Below are positions 42,604 through 60,594 of a DNA stretch of 64,000 nt, piece by piece. Each line of letters starts with the position of its first letter. Position 1 is the first letter of the stretch. A model generated the notes under the pieces. It searched no databases. It was not told the DNA's origin and saw nothing but the letters and a program-made list of their open reading frames with translations. Where the stretch lies: positions 2,542,001 through 2,606,000 of the forward strand of contig NC_020126.1 of NCBI RefSeq assembly GCF_000331735.1, read 5' to 3'. Made by a program: the position numbers and the translations under genes. Origin of the DNA: Myxococcus stipitatus DSM 14675 (lineage in GTDB: Bacteria > Myxococcota > Myxococcia > Myxococcales > Myxococcaceae).

Positions 42604-45600
42604 CTAATCGGATTGAGTGGAGGAGTCGGGCAGGTTGAGGTCCGCGCGCGAGTCCGCTTGGACGCGGCGTGCCTGCCGGGGGCGAGCGACGAGCGGAGGC
42701 GGCGCGGGTCGCGACGGCGCCGGGCTCGCGGCCTCCAGGTGTCTCGCCATGGCACCCAGGGTGGGGTGCTCGAAGAGGACGCGCAGCGTGATCTCCACAC
42801 GCCAGGCCTCCTGGATGCGCGCGAGCGCCTGGACGGCCTTCATCGAGTGGCCCCCCAGGGAGAAGAAGTCGTCGTCCAGGCTGACGCGCTCCACGGCCAG
42901 CACCTCGCGCCAGATGTCCGCGAGGCGCTGCTCGTTGGGGGTGCGCGGCGCGACGAACGCGGCGGCCGTGCGTGCGCCGACGTCGGGAGGTGGCAGCGCC
43001 TTGCGGTCCAGCTTGTTGTTCGCGGTGCGGGGGAAGGACTCCAGCACCACGAAGGACGCGGGCAGCATGTACGCGGGGAGCTGCGCGCGCAGGTGCTCGC
43101 GCAGGGCCGCGTCGTCGAGCGTGACTCCAGGACGGGGCCGGACGTAGGCGACCAACATCGGGTCGCTCGCGGGGCCCCATGGACGCACCGCGGTCTCCGC
43201 CACGCCCGGATGCTGGGCGAGGCGTGCCTCGATGTCGCCCAGCTCGATGCGGTGGCCTCGCACCTTCACCTGTCCATCCCCGCGCCCCAGGAACTCCAGC
43301 GAGCCGTCTGGCCTCCGGCGTGCCAGGTCTCCGGTGCGATAGAGGCGCGCGCCGGGGTGATGGGAGTGCGGGTCCGGAACGAACTGCTCGGCGGTGAGGT
43401 CCGGGCGATTCAGGTAGCCGCGAGCCACGCCCCCTCCGCCCAGGAACAACGTACCCACCACGCCGGGCGGGACGGGCTGCAGCCACGCATCCAGCACGTG
43501 GGCCTGGGTGTTGGCGATGGGCTGGCCGAGCGTGATGGTGTCTCCGCTCTCGAGTCGGGACACGGTGGACCACACGGTGGTCTCCGTGGGGCCGTACATG
43601 TTCCACAGCTCCGAGCAGCGGGCGCGCAACGGGGCCAGCAGCTCGGGGGGCAGTGCCTCTCCGCCGCACAGCAGCTTCAGCGTCGGGGGGCTGGACCACC
43701 CCAGCGACAGCAGCATCCGCCAGGTGGACGGCGTGGCCTGCATCATCGTGGCGCCGCTCGACGTCATGAGCGGCAGCAGGCGCGTGCCGTCCATCGCCTC
43801 CTCCTGGCTGGCGATGAACACGCACCCGCCCACGCTCAGCGGGAGGAACAGCTCCAGCACGGAGATGTCGAAGGCGACCGTCGTCACCGCGAGCAGCGTG
43901 TCCCGCTCGGTCATCCCGGGCTCGCGTCCCATCGACGCGAGGAAGTTCACCGCGGCCTCATGCGGAACAGCCACGCCCTTGGGCCGTCCCGTCGAGCCGG
44001 AGGTGTAGAGCACGTAGGCCAGGTCGGCGCCGCGCGCGGGGGCTTCCACCGGGTTGGATGAGGCCCCGGTGGTCTCGGAGAGACGCACCGCGCGCCCTCT
44101 CCAGTCCGGGATGAGCGAGGCCAGCGCCGGCTCGGTGATGAGCGCCGCGACGCCGCTGTCCTCCAGGATGTGCATCAACCGAGGCGCCGGATACATCGGG
44201 TCGAGCGGGACGTAGGCCGCCCCCGACTTGAGGATGCCGAGCAGTCCGGCCATCAGGTCGAGCCCCCGCTCCAGGAAGAGTCCCACGCGCTGGCCGGGCC
44301 CGATTCCCAGGTGCCGCAGGTGGTTCGCCACGCGGTTGGCGCGCGTGTCCAGCGCCGCGTAGGTCAGCGACTCGGAACCGAAGCGAACGGCGACGGCCTC
44401 CGGGCGGCGCGCGGCCTGTGCCTCGACGAGGCCGTGCACCGTGCAGGGGCTCGGGAGCGCGCGGCGGGTGTCGTTCCACGCCTGCAACAAGGTCTCGCGC
44501 TCCGGCTCACGCAGCAGCGGGAGGTGCGAGACGGCGCGCTCGGGAGCTTCCGCCGCGTGCTCCAGCAGGCACTGGAAGTGGTCCACCAGGCGCGCGGCGG
44601 TCGCGTCGTCGAAGAGGTCGGTGTTGTAGTTGAGCTCGGCCGCGAGCCCCTCGTGCGTCTCCGTCAGGGACAGCGACAGGTCGAACTGCGACGTCCCGCT
44701 CTCCACGACCAGCAGCTCCAGGGAGAGCCCGGGGAGGGTCAGGGCGGCCGGGGGCGTGTTCTGGAGGGTGAGGAGCACCTGGAACAGCGGCGGGTGGCTC
44801 AGGTCGCGCGCGGGCTGGAGCGCCTCGACGAGCTGTTCGAGCGGGACCTCCTGATGCGAGTACGCGGTGAGCGTGTCGCGGCGCACCTCGCGGAGCAGGG
44901 CCGAGAAGGTCGGGTCACCCTCCAGGGACACGCGCAGCGGGAGCGTGTTGGCGAAGAGGCCGATGAGGGCTTCCGTCGAAGCGGGGCGGTTGGCGATGGG
45001 CGTGCCGACCACGACGTCGCGCTGGCCGCTGTAGCGGGAGAGCAGCACGCCGAACGCGGTCAGCAGCGTCATGAACAGCGTGGCCTCCGCGTCGCGGGCG
45101 CGCTGCTTGAGCTGGCCGGTGAGGGCCGCTGGAACGGTGAAGCGCCGCGTGGCGCCGAGGAAGCGCTGGGCCGCGGGGCGGGGACGGTCGGTGGGCAGCT
45201 CCAGCAGGGCCGGAGCGCCGGAGAGCCGCTCGCGCCACCACTCGACGTGGGCCTTCATGGCGCCCTCGTCCGCGCGTCGCCGCTGCCAGTGGGCATAGTC
45301 GGCGTACTGGAGGGACAGGGGGGGCAGCGCGACGTCCGCGCCGGAGGTGAGCGCCTGGTAGTGCGCGGCCAGCTCCCGCATCAGCACGCCGAGGGACCAT
45401 CCGTCGCTCGCGATGTGATGCAGCGTGAGCAGCAGCACATGCTCGCGTGCGTCCAGACGGAGCAGGCGCGCTCGCAGCGGCAGGTCGCGGGACAGGTCGA
45501 ACGGCGCGCGGGCTTCCTCGGCGGCGCGGCGATGGACCTCCGGGAGTCGCGCTTCGCTGGGGAGCGGCTCCAGGTCGACCTGCTCCATCGACACGGCGGC

Positions 45601-46052
45601 ATCCGGCAGGACGTGCTGGACGGGGCGTCCTCCGTCCATGGCGTAGCGCGTGCGCAGCACGTCATGGCGCCGGACGATGGCGGTCAGCGCGCGCGCCAGC
45701 GCTTGCGCATCCAGCACCCCCGTGAGGCGCAGCGCCGCGGGCATCGTGTAGGCGCCCGACGGTCCTTCGAGCTGCTCCAGGAACCACAGCCGCTGCTGGC
45801 TCGAGGAGAGCGGAGGCGCCTCGTCGCGCGGGCGGGGAGGGATGGTCTCCGCGGCACCGCGCGTGGCCTGCGCGGCGTCTTGCAGGAACGCGAGGACCTC
45901 CGCCTTGCGCTCCTTCAGCTCGGCTTGGAGCTCCGGAGTGAGTGCCCCGGGGGGCGCGCTGAAGCGCAGGCGCTCTCCCTCCAGCCACAGCCGGATGTCG
46001 AGGCCGCGCAGGTGCTGCATCAGCGCGTCGATGGAGCGTTGCGTGGAGGCGC

Positions 46053-46056
<4 letters not shown>
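42604..46056 (-). CDS. NRPS module with TubC-type docking domain: C - A (Gly) - PCP
   Basis: The 1150-aa protein adds residue 2. Residues about 8-62 match the TubC-type N-terminal docking domain (a short helix-strand unit containing PPGALTPELQAEL), which binds the C-terminus of the preceding synthetase. The C domain (about 80-520) has HHIASDG with catalytic His214. The A domain (about 545-1010) has the specificity residues DILQLGMVWK, a glycine code. The PCP (Ser1071 in LGGHSM) is followed by a Pro/Ala-rich tail. The GTG start overlaps the upstream stop (GTGA) and has AGGAGG 7 nt upstream. Confidence 0.95.
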
Positions 46057-54437
<8,381 letters not shown>

Positions 54438-54531
54438 AACTGGATTAGGTTGATTAGAGTTACAACGATGATTTAATACAACAGTCAGTAAATAGAGGTC
54501 TAGGTAGCGACCGCGTGGCAGGTGCGATTCG
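54438..54531. promoter_or_regulatory. Divergent promoter region of the lipopeptide operon and the deiminase-like gene
   Basis: This 94-bp gap separates the 33.5-kb biosynthetic operon from the oppositely oriented deiminase-like gene. Its operon-proximal half (54438-54500) is markedly AT-rich against a GC-rich background and contains two copies of GATTAG nine bases apart. It is the only place where the operon's promoter can lie. I could not identify convincing -35/-10 or sigma-54 elements. A LuxR-type regulator is encoded about 1 kb away. Confidence 0.5.
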
Positions 54532-55476
54532 ATGGCGTTTGACCAAGTCGAGTGCTGGTCGGAGGACGGCCGGCTGGACAGCGTGGTGGTGTTCCAGCCC
54601 GCAGCGTTGGACGTCGCATCGGCGGAAGAGGCCGTTGCCGTCGGTTTTTCTCGAATCGTGACAAGAGTTGAAGCGCAGGACGCTTCAAACCGGCTGCGAG
54701 AGGTCCTCGGCTCCTTTGGTTGTCGTGCCATTGACTTGGTGGATTTCGTGTCACCCGCGGACCGGGTCGTCAGCAACACCACGGTGAACAGGGTTTTTGT
54801 CCGTGACACGGCCGTGGCGTTGGGTGCGCGGTTGGTGCGCGGTGCCGCGGGATTCCCCACACGGGTGGCCGAGTTCGACGTCACGCATGGCGCGCTGTCG
54901 CGGTTGATGGGGTGCCCCGACGGGGACGTGGCGTGGGCGTCGGTGGTCCGCGTGGAGTTCGGGGACGTGTTCCTGCTGGGGCAGCGGCGGCTGCTGGTCA
55001 ACGTGGGCTTGCGCAGTGATGCGCGGTACGTGCGCGACTTCGTGGAGGTCGCGTGGGAGGCGGGCTTCGAGGAGGTCGCGGTCGTCCGCATCCCCGGCGA
55101 CCTGGGCATCATCCACCTGGACCTCGCCTTCAACGTGCTGGGGGAGGAGGCGGTGCTGGCGCGGGCCTTCCTGCGACACTGCCCGCTCCAGGTCTGCGTG
55201 CGGGAGCGTCCCGCGAAGTGGGAGTCCTTCGAGGACTACTTCGCGCAGCGGGGCCGGCGGGTGCTGACCTTCGAGCCGGGGAACACGCACCCCTTCCTGT
55301 CCAACTTCATCCACCTGGAGCCGCGGCTGCTCCTCGCCTCGGAAGGCGTGGCGCCGCACCTGCGTGCCCTGGTGCGAGGCTTGAGGATGGAAGTGGTGGG
55401 CGTGGACATCGACGCGCTCGAGGGAGGCAACGGGAGCGTGCGCTGTCTGACGATGCCGCTGCGGCGCGTGTCCTGA
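54532..55476 (+). CDS. Arginine deiminase/DDAH-like guanidine-modifying enzyme
   Basis: This 314-aa protein belongs to the arginine deiminase superfamily, whose members attack a guanidinium carbon with a Cys. The conserved blocks appear in order. They are NRVFVRDTAV (compare FTRDP in deiminases), VEFGDVF (the E-x-x-D substrate clamp), IHLDLAF with His195 and Asp197, and GNGSVRCLTMPL with nucleophile Cys305. It is shorter than true ArcA (about 400 aa), closer to dimethylarginine hydrolase/COG1834 proteins. Likely products would be citrulline (from Arg) or a related ureido compound. It is divergent from the NRPS operon and convergent with the regulator (stops 4 bp apart). It may supply or modify a basic residue of the peptide, whose last two modules have basic specificity codes. 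That link is inference. Confidence 0.8.
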   Translation: MAFDQVECWSEDGRLDSVVVFQPAALDVASAEEAVAVGFSRIVTRVEAQDASNRLREVLGSFGCRAIDLVDFVSPADRVVSNTTVNRVFVRDTAVALGARLVRGAAGFPTRVAEFDVTHGALSRLMGCPDGDVAWASVVRVEFGDVFLLGQRRLLVNVGLRSDARYVRDFVEVAWEAGFEEVAVVRIPGDLGIIHLDLAFNVLGEEAVLARAFLRHCPLQVCVRERPAKWESFEDYFAQRGRRVLTFEPGNTHPFLSNFIHLEPRLLLASEGVAPHLRALVRGLRMEVVGVDIDALEGGNGSVRCLTMPLRRVS

Positions 55477-55480
55477 GCCC

Positions 55481-56569
55481 TCAGCCCGGGGGCGGCAGGG
55501 CGGCGTTGACGAGCGGGCCGATGATGCGCGCGGTGAACTCGCGGCGGCTGCGGACCCCGGACTTGGTGAAGATGGACTTCAGGTGGTCCTGCACCGTCGC
55601 CGGGGTGATGTAGAGCCGCTGGGCGATGGTGGCGGTGTCGTGTCCCCGGAGGACGAGCAGCGCCACGTCCTGCTCGCGCGGGCTGAACCCCATGCTCATC
55701 AAGGCCATGGGCAGGATTTCCGACGGCGTGGCGGTGGCCGCGACGATGGCGACCTGCCCCGAGGGGGTGCCCTCCAGCAGTGTGGCGTGCAGCGTCAGCC
55801 ACCTGCCTTGGCGGGTGCGCACGCGGGAGCGGGATGGCAGGCCCGGGTTGCCCGCGGCGGCGAGGCCGCGCGCATGCTCCGCCACGGCGATGAGTCCGGA
55901 GGGGACACCGCTCGAGGCCGCGCCCGTTTCGGCCAGATCATCCAGGATGGCCTCGCCGCGCGGGTCCACCGACACCAGCCTTCCGTTGGCGCCCAGCACG
56001 GCGACACCCGGGGGCAAGGGGTCCTGGCCCGCGGACAGGTCGCTGGGATAGGCGCGGCACAGCAGCTGGCTGATGTGCGGGGCAAGCCGCGTGGCCAGTC
56101 CCACCTCGCGAGCCGTGAAGGCGCCTCGGTCCGTGGCGCGCATGAACACCGCCGAGCCCCAGCAGCCGGAGGTCAGGTCGAAGTTGATGCGAAGCTCATC
56201 GCCAAAACCCTCGGGCTCCAACAGCTCGCGGAAGCGGGCGCTGTCCTGGGGCCGTCCCCCCGCCGCCTGGATGAGGGTGCCCGTCCTGTGGCCGGACGCG
56301 CGCAGCCGCGTGAAGGTCAGGGGCTCGGGCGCCCACATCTCGAGATAGGCGGCGCGCTCGAAGCCGCGCGGGTTGAGGTTCTCCACGATGGTGGAGGTCA
56401 CGAACCCGGTCGCGGGGTCCGTGCCATGCCAGCAACTGCCGGCGTAGCCCAGCGGCTCGCGCAGCAAGGCATTGAGCTCCGTGAGCAATCGTCCCAGGGG
56501 AAGCGCGACCTTGGAGAGGTCGCGAATGCTCCCCAGCAGTTCGAGTTCGAGTCGAGAGCGTGTGACCAT
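55481..56569 (-). CDS. LuxR-family transcriptional regulator
   Basis: This 362-aa protein has a C-terminal LuxR/NarL-type helix-turn-helix (about 295-350: FSPREQDVALLVLRG, then TIAQRLYITPATVQDHLKSIF). The N-terminal half looks like a GAF/PAS-type sensor region but I can assign no ligand. There is no phospho-acceptor receiver domain and no obvious acyl-homoserine-lactone pocket signature. I chose the ATG at 56569; a GTG 8 codons upstream is possible. It is the nearest regulator to the lipopeptide operon and is a candidate controller of the divergent promoter at 54438-54531. Confidence 0.82.
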   Translation of the reverse strand: MVTRSRLELELLGSIRDLSKVALPLGRLLTELNALLREPLGYAGSCWHGTDPATGFVTSTIVENLNPRGFERAAYLEMWAPEPLTFTRLRASGHRTGTLIQAAGGRPQDSARFRELLEPEGFGDELRINFDLTSGCWGSAVFMRATDRGAFTAREVGLATRLAPHISQLLCRAYPSDLSAGQDPLPPGVAVLGANGRLVSVDPRGEAILDDLAETGAASSGVPSGLIAVAEHARGLAAAGNPGLPSRSRVRTRQGRWLTLHATLLEGTPSGQVAIVAATATPSEILPMALMSMGFSPREQDVALLVLRGHDTATIAQRLYITPATVQDHLKSIFTKSGVRSRREFTARIIGPLVNAALPPPG

Positions 56570-56804
56570 CGCCGATAATCCGAATACCCCCACAGTGCGG
56601 AGTCGGCAATGATTTCTGGTTTCGCGGAGACCAATCCTTGCGGCGTGGATGACATATCGTGTCGCCTCTCCGCGACGCTGGTTTCGGAGGCGAGGTCATG
56701 TCTGTCGGTGCGTCGTGGGGGTGTTTGTGAGCCATTGAACATCCGTGGCGCGCGGCCCTGTCGAATCAGGGCGCCGGGGATGTTTGTGATTGCGCGGTGC
56801 CCAC

Positions 56805-58055
56805 CTATCTGGGGGCGCCTTGTTCAATCCACGTGGAGATGAGGTCGATGTCCTCATCCGGGATGGGGGGCAGGCCCAGGGGCATGCCCAGCACGGCGGG
56901 GTGGTGGTGGCCCTCCAACTCGGCGCGGCGTGCAATCAGGCTCGCCACCAGCCGGGGTGTGCCGTCCTCCAGGCGGTCCGGGAGGCCGCGGAACTGGCCC
57001 TCTCGCTGGATGCCTCGGAGGATGCCTTCGCGCGTGGCCAGGTCGAGTGACACGCCCGCGTAGCCGAAGCCACCGCTGTTGCCAGGGCCCTGGTCTCCCG
57101 CGCGCCGGCTGTCGGAGTGGCAGTGGTAGCAGAGGTGGCGCGTGAGCTTCTTGGCGACCTCCGGGTAGTGCACCTCCCGTTCGAGCAGACGCGGCTTGTA
57201 GGGCGCACGAGGCGCTGTCGCCTTCTGCGGGATGGGCTCACGCAGGAAGGCCGCCAGGTCATCGACTTCCTTCGGGGTGAAGGCGAAGGCGGGCATCTGC
57301 GTGTCGGGGAGGATGGCGCGAGGGTCTCTCAGCCACTGGCGCAGCTGGGCGAGCGACATGCGGGCGCGCACGTGCTTCAGGTCCGGGGCCCGACGCCGCG
57401 CGGGGGCCGTGCGGAACTCCGGCGAGCCATAGGCGGGAGCCTCGGGTGGGGCGTCCGCGCGGAAGTGGCAGGTCGCGCAGGCGTACTTCTCATAGAGCTG
57501 TCGGCCCGCCGCGGCGTCACCGCTGGGGGGCTCGTGGGCGTCCTCTTCCGTCACGTGGAAGAAGTCGGCGAGCAGCTCCGCGTCCCGAGGCCCCAGCTTC
57601 ATCCGGGGCATGGTGGCCCCGTAGAGGGGCCGCACCGCGTGAGGGGCCTGGAGCCAGGAGACGAGCCAGCTGCGCTTGACGCGCTGGCCCAGCGAGGCGA
57701 GGTCGGGCGTGCGCATCAGGTGGGTGAGGTGTTCCTTCCAGCGCTGGACCTCCGCGTCCTTGTACCAGAGGTCCAGCCGCCCGGCGGTGATGGCCTGGTG
57801 GCACGTCACGCAGTTCGCGCTCAGCGTGGCGGAGGCCGGCTCGATGCCAGGCACCACGTGGCAGCGATTGCATTGGAAGTGCTCCACGGCATCGCGGGGT
57901 GTCTCGAGCGCGTGCTTCGTGGGGGCAAGGGGCTTCGTCGGGAGGCGCAGCGCCAGGATGTCCGCGTCGCGGACGAGGACGAAGGCACCCGCGCCGGTGG
58001 CGACGAGAATCGCGGCGCCGACCAGGAAGGTGAAGACAGGGGAGCGAAGGTCCAC
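56805..58055 (-). CDS. Membrane-anchored multihaem cytochrome c family protein
   Basis: The 416-aa protein has an N-terminal transmembrane anchor (about 6-28). Four CxxCH haem-binding motifs follow (CNRCH, CVTCH, CATCH, CYHCH). The first two form a tight pair, and the last two sit in larger cytochrome c-like domains. It probably carries electrons on the periplasmic side. The start is uncertain. GTG at 58055 places the anchor at the N-terminus and avoids overlap with the upstream gene, whereas a longer frame to 58244 would overlap it. Partner oxidoreductase not visible in the window. Confidence 0.82.
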   Translation of the reverse strand: MDLRSPVFTFLVGAAILVATGAGAFVLVRDADILALRLPTKPLAPTKHALETPRDAVEHFQCNRCHVVPGIEPASATLSANCVTCHQAITAGRLDLWYKDAEVQRWKEHLTHLMRTPDLASLGQRVKRSWLVSWLQAPHAVRPLYGATMPRMKLGPRDAELLADFFHVTEEDAHEPPSGDAAAGRQLYEKYACATCHFRADAPPEAPAYGSPEFRTAPARRRAPDLKHVRARMSLAQLRQWLRDPRAILPDTQMPAFAFTPKEVDDLAAFLREPIPQKATAPRAPYKPRLLEREVHYPEVAKKLTRHLCYHCHSDSRRAGDQGPGNSGGFGYAGVSLDLATREGILRGIQREGQFRGLPDRLEDGTPRLVASLIARRAELEGHHHPAVLGMPLGLPPIPDEDIDLISTWIEQGAPR

Positions 58056-58077
58056 GGATGCGCGTGCCGGGAGGAGC

Positions 58078-58653
58078 TCAGTAGGCGCTGTCCCCGGCGA
58101 AGAAGTCGGGTGTCCGGCAGATTTGCGGGAGGACGAACAAGTCGCGGGCAACGCCCAGGCCCGTTGCCAGGAACATCGATGACGCGACCACGCTGATGAT
58201 GGCGGTGCGAGTCCTGCCTCGGAACCGTCGCAGGCCCGGGCCATGGAAGTACGCGGACTGCAAGCCGAAGAGCACCGCGGGACTGGCCACCATCACGGCC
58301 AGGATGACGGGATTGATGGCGCACCGTGCGAGGTCCTCCGCGCTGACATTGAGGAGCGGGCCTCCCGCCATGACGGCGGAGAGCACGAGGACGAACGCGA
58401 TGGTGACGAGCAGGAAGAAGGCCCGGCGCGCCCAGGACGTCCGGTGCACCAGCTTCGCGGGCGGGCCGTGGTTGTTGAAGAGGACGACCTGGTTCAGGAA
58501 CACCGCGCCCACGGTCCAGAGGCCCACGTCCGCCCAGATGGAGTCGTCGATTCCTCGAACCGACGAGTCCATCGAGTTGATGCACGCGAGGACCTGGAGC
58601 GGCCAGAGGACCGAGACGGAGACCGCGAAGGACGCGAGGGCTCGTGCGGACAT
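58078..58653 (-). CDS. Integral membrane protein, unknown function
   Basis: The 191-aa product has four hydrophobic helices (near residues 5-25, 45-60, 80-105 and 115-140, with a further segment near 160). No known motif is visible. It lies 22 bp upstream of the cytochrome gene in the same direction, so they may form a transcriptional unit. The start at 58653 is the first Met preceding the first hydrophobic stretch. Confidence 0.6.
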   Translation of the reverse strand: MSARALASFAVSVSVLWPLQVLACINSMDSSVRGIDDSIWADVGLWTVGAVFLNQVVLFNNHGPPAKLVHRTSWARRAFFLLVTIAFVLVLSAVMAGGPLLNVSAEDLARCAINPVILAVMVASPAVLFGLQSAYFHGPGLRRFRGRTRTAIISVVASSMFLATGLGVARDLFVLPQICRTPDFFAGDSAY

Positions 58654-58706
58654 CCAGCAAGGGTAACAGGGATACACATCGAGCGCGAATCGAGCCGAGG
58701 TGCCGC

Positions 58707-59189
58707 TCACCTGTCCCCCGCACGCCGCCAGCCCACGCGCAGCGAGGCCAGCAGGGCGGGCAGGGTGAACAGGTCCGTGGGGTCGAGCGTGTGCGCGGTG
58801 GGCCGGACGGCGGGGAGTGTGTCCCCCGCCATCACGGCCCGCAGTGCATGGAAGGGCCACTGCGTTCCTCCCAGCGCCCATTGCCAGATGTTCCCCGCGA
58901 AGGGGAAGAGCTTGGTCGCGGCGAAGCAGACACCCGTGAGGAGGACACAGGCGAGCAGCACTCCGCGGGAGGGATGGAAGCGTCGTCTGGCCAGGCCCTC
59001 GGCGTGTTCCCAGAAGGCTTGCAGCACCAGGGGGAAGAAGGCGAGCCCCGCGACATCTGACAGCTTCCCCGTCCACCACGACGGCCAGCACGGCTTGAAG
59101 ACGTGGTCGTTGAGGAGCAGCAGCACCACCGCGCAGGACACCAGCGGATGAAGCAAGGCGCTGCCGGCAAAGGGCTTCGGCTCGTCCAT
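58707..59189 (-). CDS. Integral membrane protein, unknown function
   Basis: The 160-aa protein has about four hydrophobic helices. A conserved-looking NDHVFKP...WTGKLSDVAGLAFFP segment joins the first two. I recall similar uncharacterised membrane proteins with the GKLSD block, but can give no function. The start at ATG 59189 follows a possible GTG two codons upstream. It follows the lipoprotein gene by only a few bases. Confidence 0.6.
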   Translation of the reverse strand: MDEPKPFAGSALLHPLVSCAVVLLLLNDHVFKPCWPSWWTGKLSDVAGLAFFPLVLQAFWEHAEGLARRRFHPSRGVLLACVLLTGVCFAATKLFPFAGNIWQWALGGTQWPFHALRAVMAGDTLPAVRPTAHTLDPTDLFTLPALLASLRVGWRRAGDR

Positions 59190-59198
59190 GTCCACGCG

Positions 59199-59771
59199 TC
59201 AGGGATAGGACAGGGAGACCAGGAGGTGCTCCCCGCCATGGGCCATGCCGGAGGCGCCCAGCCGCCAGGTCACGTCGATGGGGCCCTCGGAAGGAGGACC
59301 CTGTCGCTCGAACTCGATGAGGTAGGTGGCCTCGAAACGCGGTGGGGAGTCTCTCGGGGTTACGTCCATGTAGTAGGTGCCTCCCCCCCTGTGCAGGGTG
59401 TCGGCGCCTCGAGGGTCCTCGAAGACGTACGTCTGCTCGTGCACGAGCCTCCCATCCGCCTCGTCGAGGATGCGGACGCGGAACCAGGGAAGGACGGGTG
59501 CGCCTTGTCCCGTGGGCGGCTTCCACCGGATGGCGCTCAGCTCGATGGACAGCGATGCGTCGTACACCCTCACCGAGTCGGAGCGCTTCTTCGGGCCGAC
59601 GTACAGCTTCACGCGGTGCCGATAGACGGGCTCGGACGGAGACAGGGGGGTCTGGGCGGTGTCTGTCTTCGTATCCCCGCTGACGGACGACCCCAACAGG
59701 AGGCATCCCGTCGTCAGGAGCGCGAGCGCGAGTCCTAGGAGCCGGAGGATGAGAACGGGGCGGACGCTCAT
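59199..59771 (-). CDS. Predicted lipoprotein, unknown function
   Basis: The 190-aa protein has a lipoprotein signal with lipobox LTTGC. The mature part looks all-beta (VKLYVG, WFRVRILDE, YLIEFERQG) and shares its general style (PWF-x-V and a terminal strand block) with the protein encoded just upstream. The ATG overlaps the upstream stop (ATGA), so the two are translationally coupled. Confidence 0.65.
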   Translation of the reverse strand: MSVRPVLILRLLGLALALLTTGCLLLGSSVSGDTKTDTAQTPLSPSEPVYRHRVKLYVGPKKRSDSVRVYDASLSIELSAIRWKPPTGQGAPVLPWFRVRILDEADGRLVHEQTYVFEDPRGADTLHRGGGTYYMDVTPRDSPPRFEATYLIEFERQGPPSEGPIDVTWRLGASGMAHGGEHLLVSLSYP

Positions 59772-60364
59772 GGCTCGAGGACCTCCACCGTGAAGCCCTT
59801 GGGCCGGTCGCTCGTGCCCTCCACGGACACGCGGCCCGTCGCGGACCACTCCACGTCGACGGTCCCCTCCGCGCCGATGTTGTCCTGAAGCGCGAAGAGG
59901 ACCGTGACGGGCCACTCGCAGGCCTCGGTCAGTCGGCACCCCTCGCGGAGCCCGATACCCGCTTCCATCTCCTGGGTGACCTCCGGGCCGTCGAGGATGG
60001 TGGAGTCACCGGTCCTCCGGCCCCACCGGTCCTCGAACTGCACCTGGAACCAAGGCTGGTGGGGCGCATGGGCGTCCGTGGACCGCCAACGCACGGTGGC
60101 CTTCACAATGATTTGCCCCTCCGCCTGGAGTTCCTCCGGCTGTCCGGCCCGGGCGCGAACGAGGAGGGTGCGAATGACCACGGGCTCCGCGCTCGTCACG
60201 CGCAAGGGAGCACCCGGAAGCTCCTTGGAGGGGATGTAACCGGTGGAGGGCGTTATCTCCGAGGTGGCCAGGACACTTCCACTCGCCACGAGCAGCGCGA
60301 GCCGCGCGGTCCAGGAGTGCCGGGAGGACGTGCGGGGGGGATGCTTCCGAGGGGCAGGGTTCAT
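59768..60364 (-). CDS. Predicted exported protein, unknown function
   Basis: The 198-aa product has a basic N-terminus and a hydrophobic stretch (LALLVASGSVLA) that looks like a signal peptide. A beta-rich domain with PWFQVQFEDRWGRR follows, resembling the PWFRVRILDE region of its downstream neighbour. The two may be diverged paralogues acting together. The start at 60364 was chosen for the signal peptide. An in-frame extension to 60442 is possible. Confidence 0.6.
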   Translation of the reverse strand: MNPAPRKHPPRTSSRHSWTARLALLVASGSVLATSEITPSTGYIPSKELPGAPLRVTSAEPVVIRTLLVRARAGQPEELQAEGQIIVKATVRWRSTDAHAPHQPWFQVQFEDRWGRRTGDSTILDGPEVTQEMEAGIGLREGCRLTEACEWPVTVLFALQDNIGAEGTVDVEWSATGRVSVEGTSDRPKGFTVEVLEP

Positions 60365-60547
60365 GCGGAGCGGGCGGCTGCGTGGGGGACAGTGCTCTCC
60401 CAGGCGCCAGGCCCGCTCGGGAACGGCGGGGTACAACAGCAATCCAGATGCCAGTCGCGCACCAAGGAGAACGCCCTCGCGGACTTCACCTCAGCGTCCC
60501 GGAATGCGACACGGATGTCAGGACTGCACTCTCTCCGAGGCCGCGCT

Positions 60548-60582
60548 GACGGTCCCCGTGCTCCGTCGGCACGAGGACCGTC
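60548..60582 (-). terminator. Hairpin terminator candidate downstream of the UvrA-like gene
   Basis: A 14-bp stem with one mismatch and a 7-base loop (GACGGTCCCCGTGC...GCACGAGGACCGTC) begins 12 bp after the UvrA-like stop codon. There is no clear U-tract. The fold is strong and lies in an otherwise empty 230-bp gap, so it may end transcription of that operon. Confidence 0.5.
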
Positions 60583-60594
60583 TTCCTCCAGGAC

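Noticed and set aside
54438-55133. N-terminal extension of the PKS-NRPS frame to 55133
   Set aside because: It runs antisense through the deiminase-like gene, is Ser/Thr/Arg-rich and shows no homology-like pattern before the ACP.
56755-56772. Six-base-pair inverted repeat GCCCTG...CAGGGC after the cytochrome gene
   Set aside because: Too short in GC-rich DNA to call a terminator.
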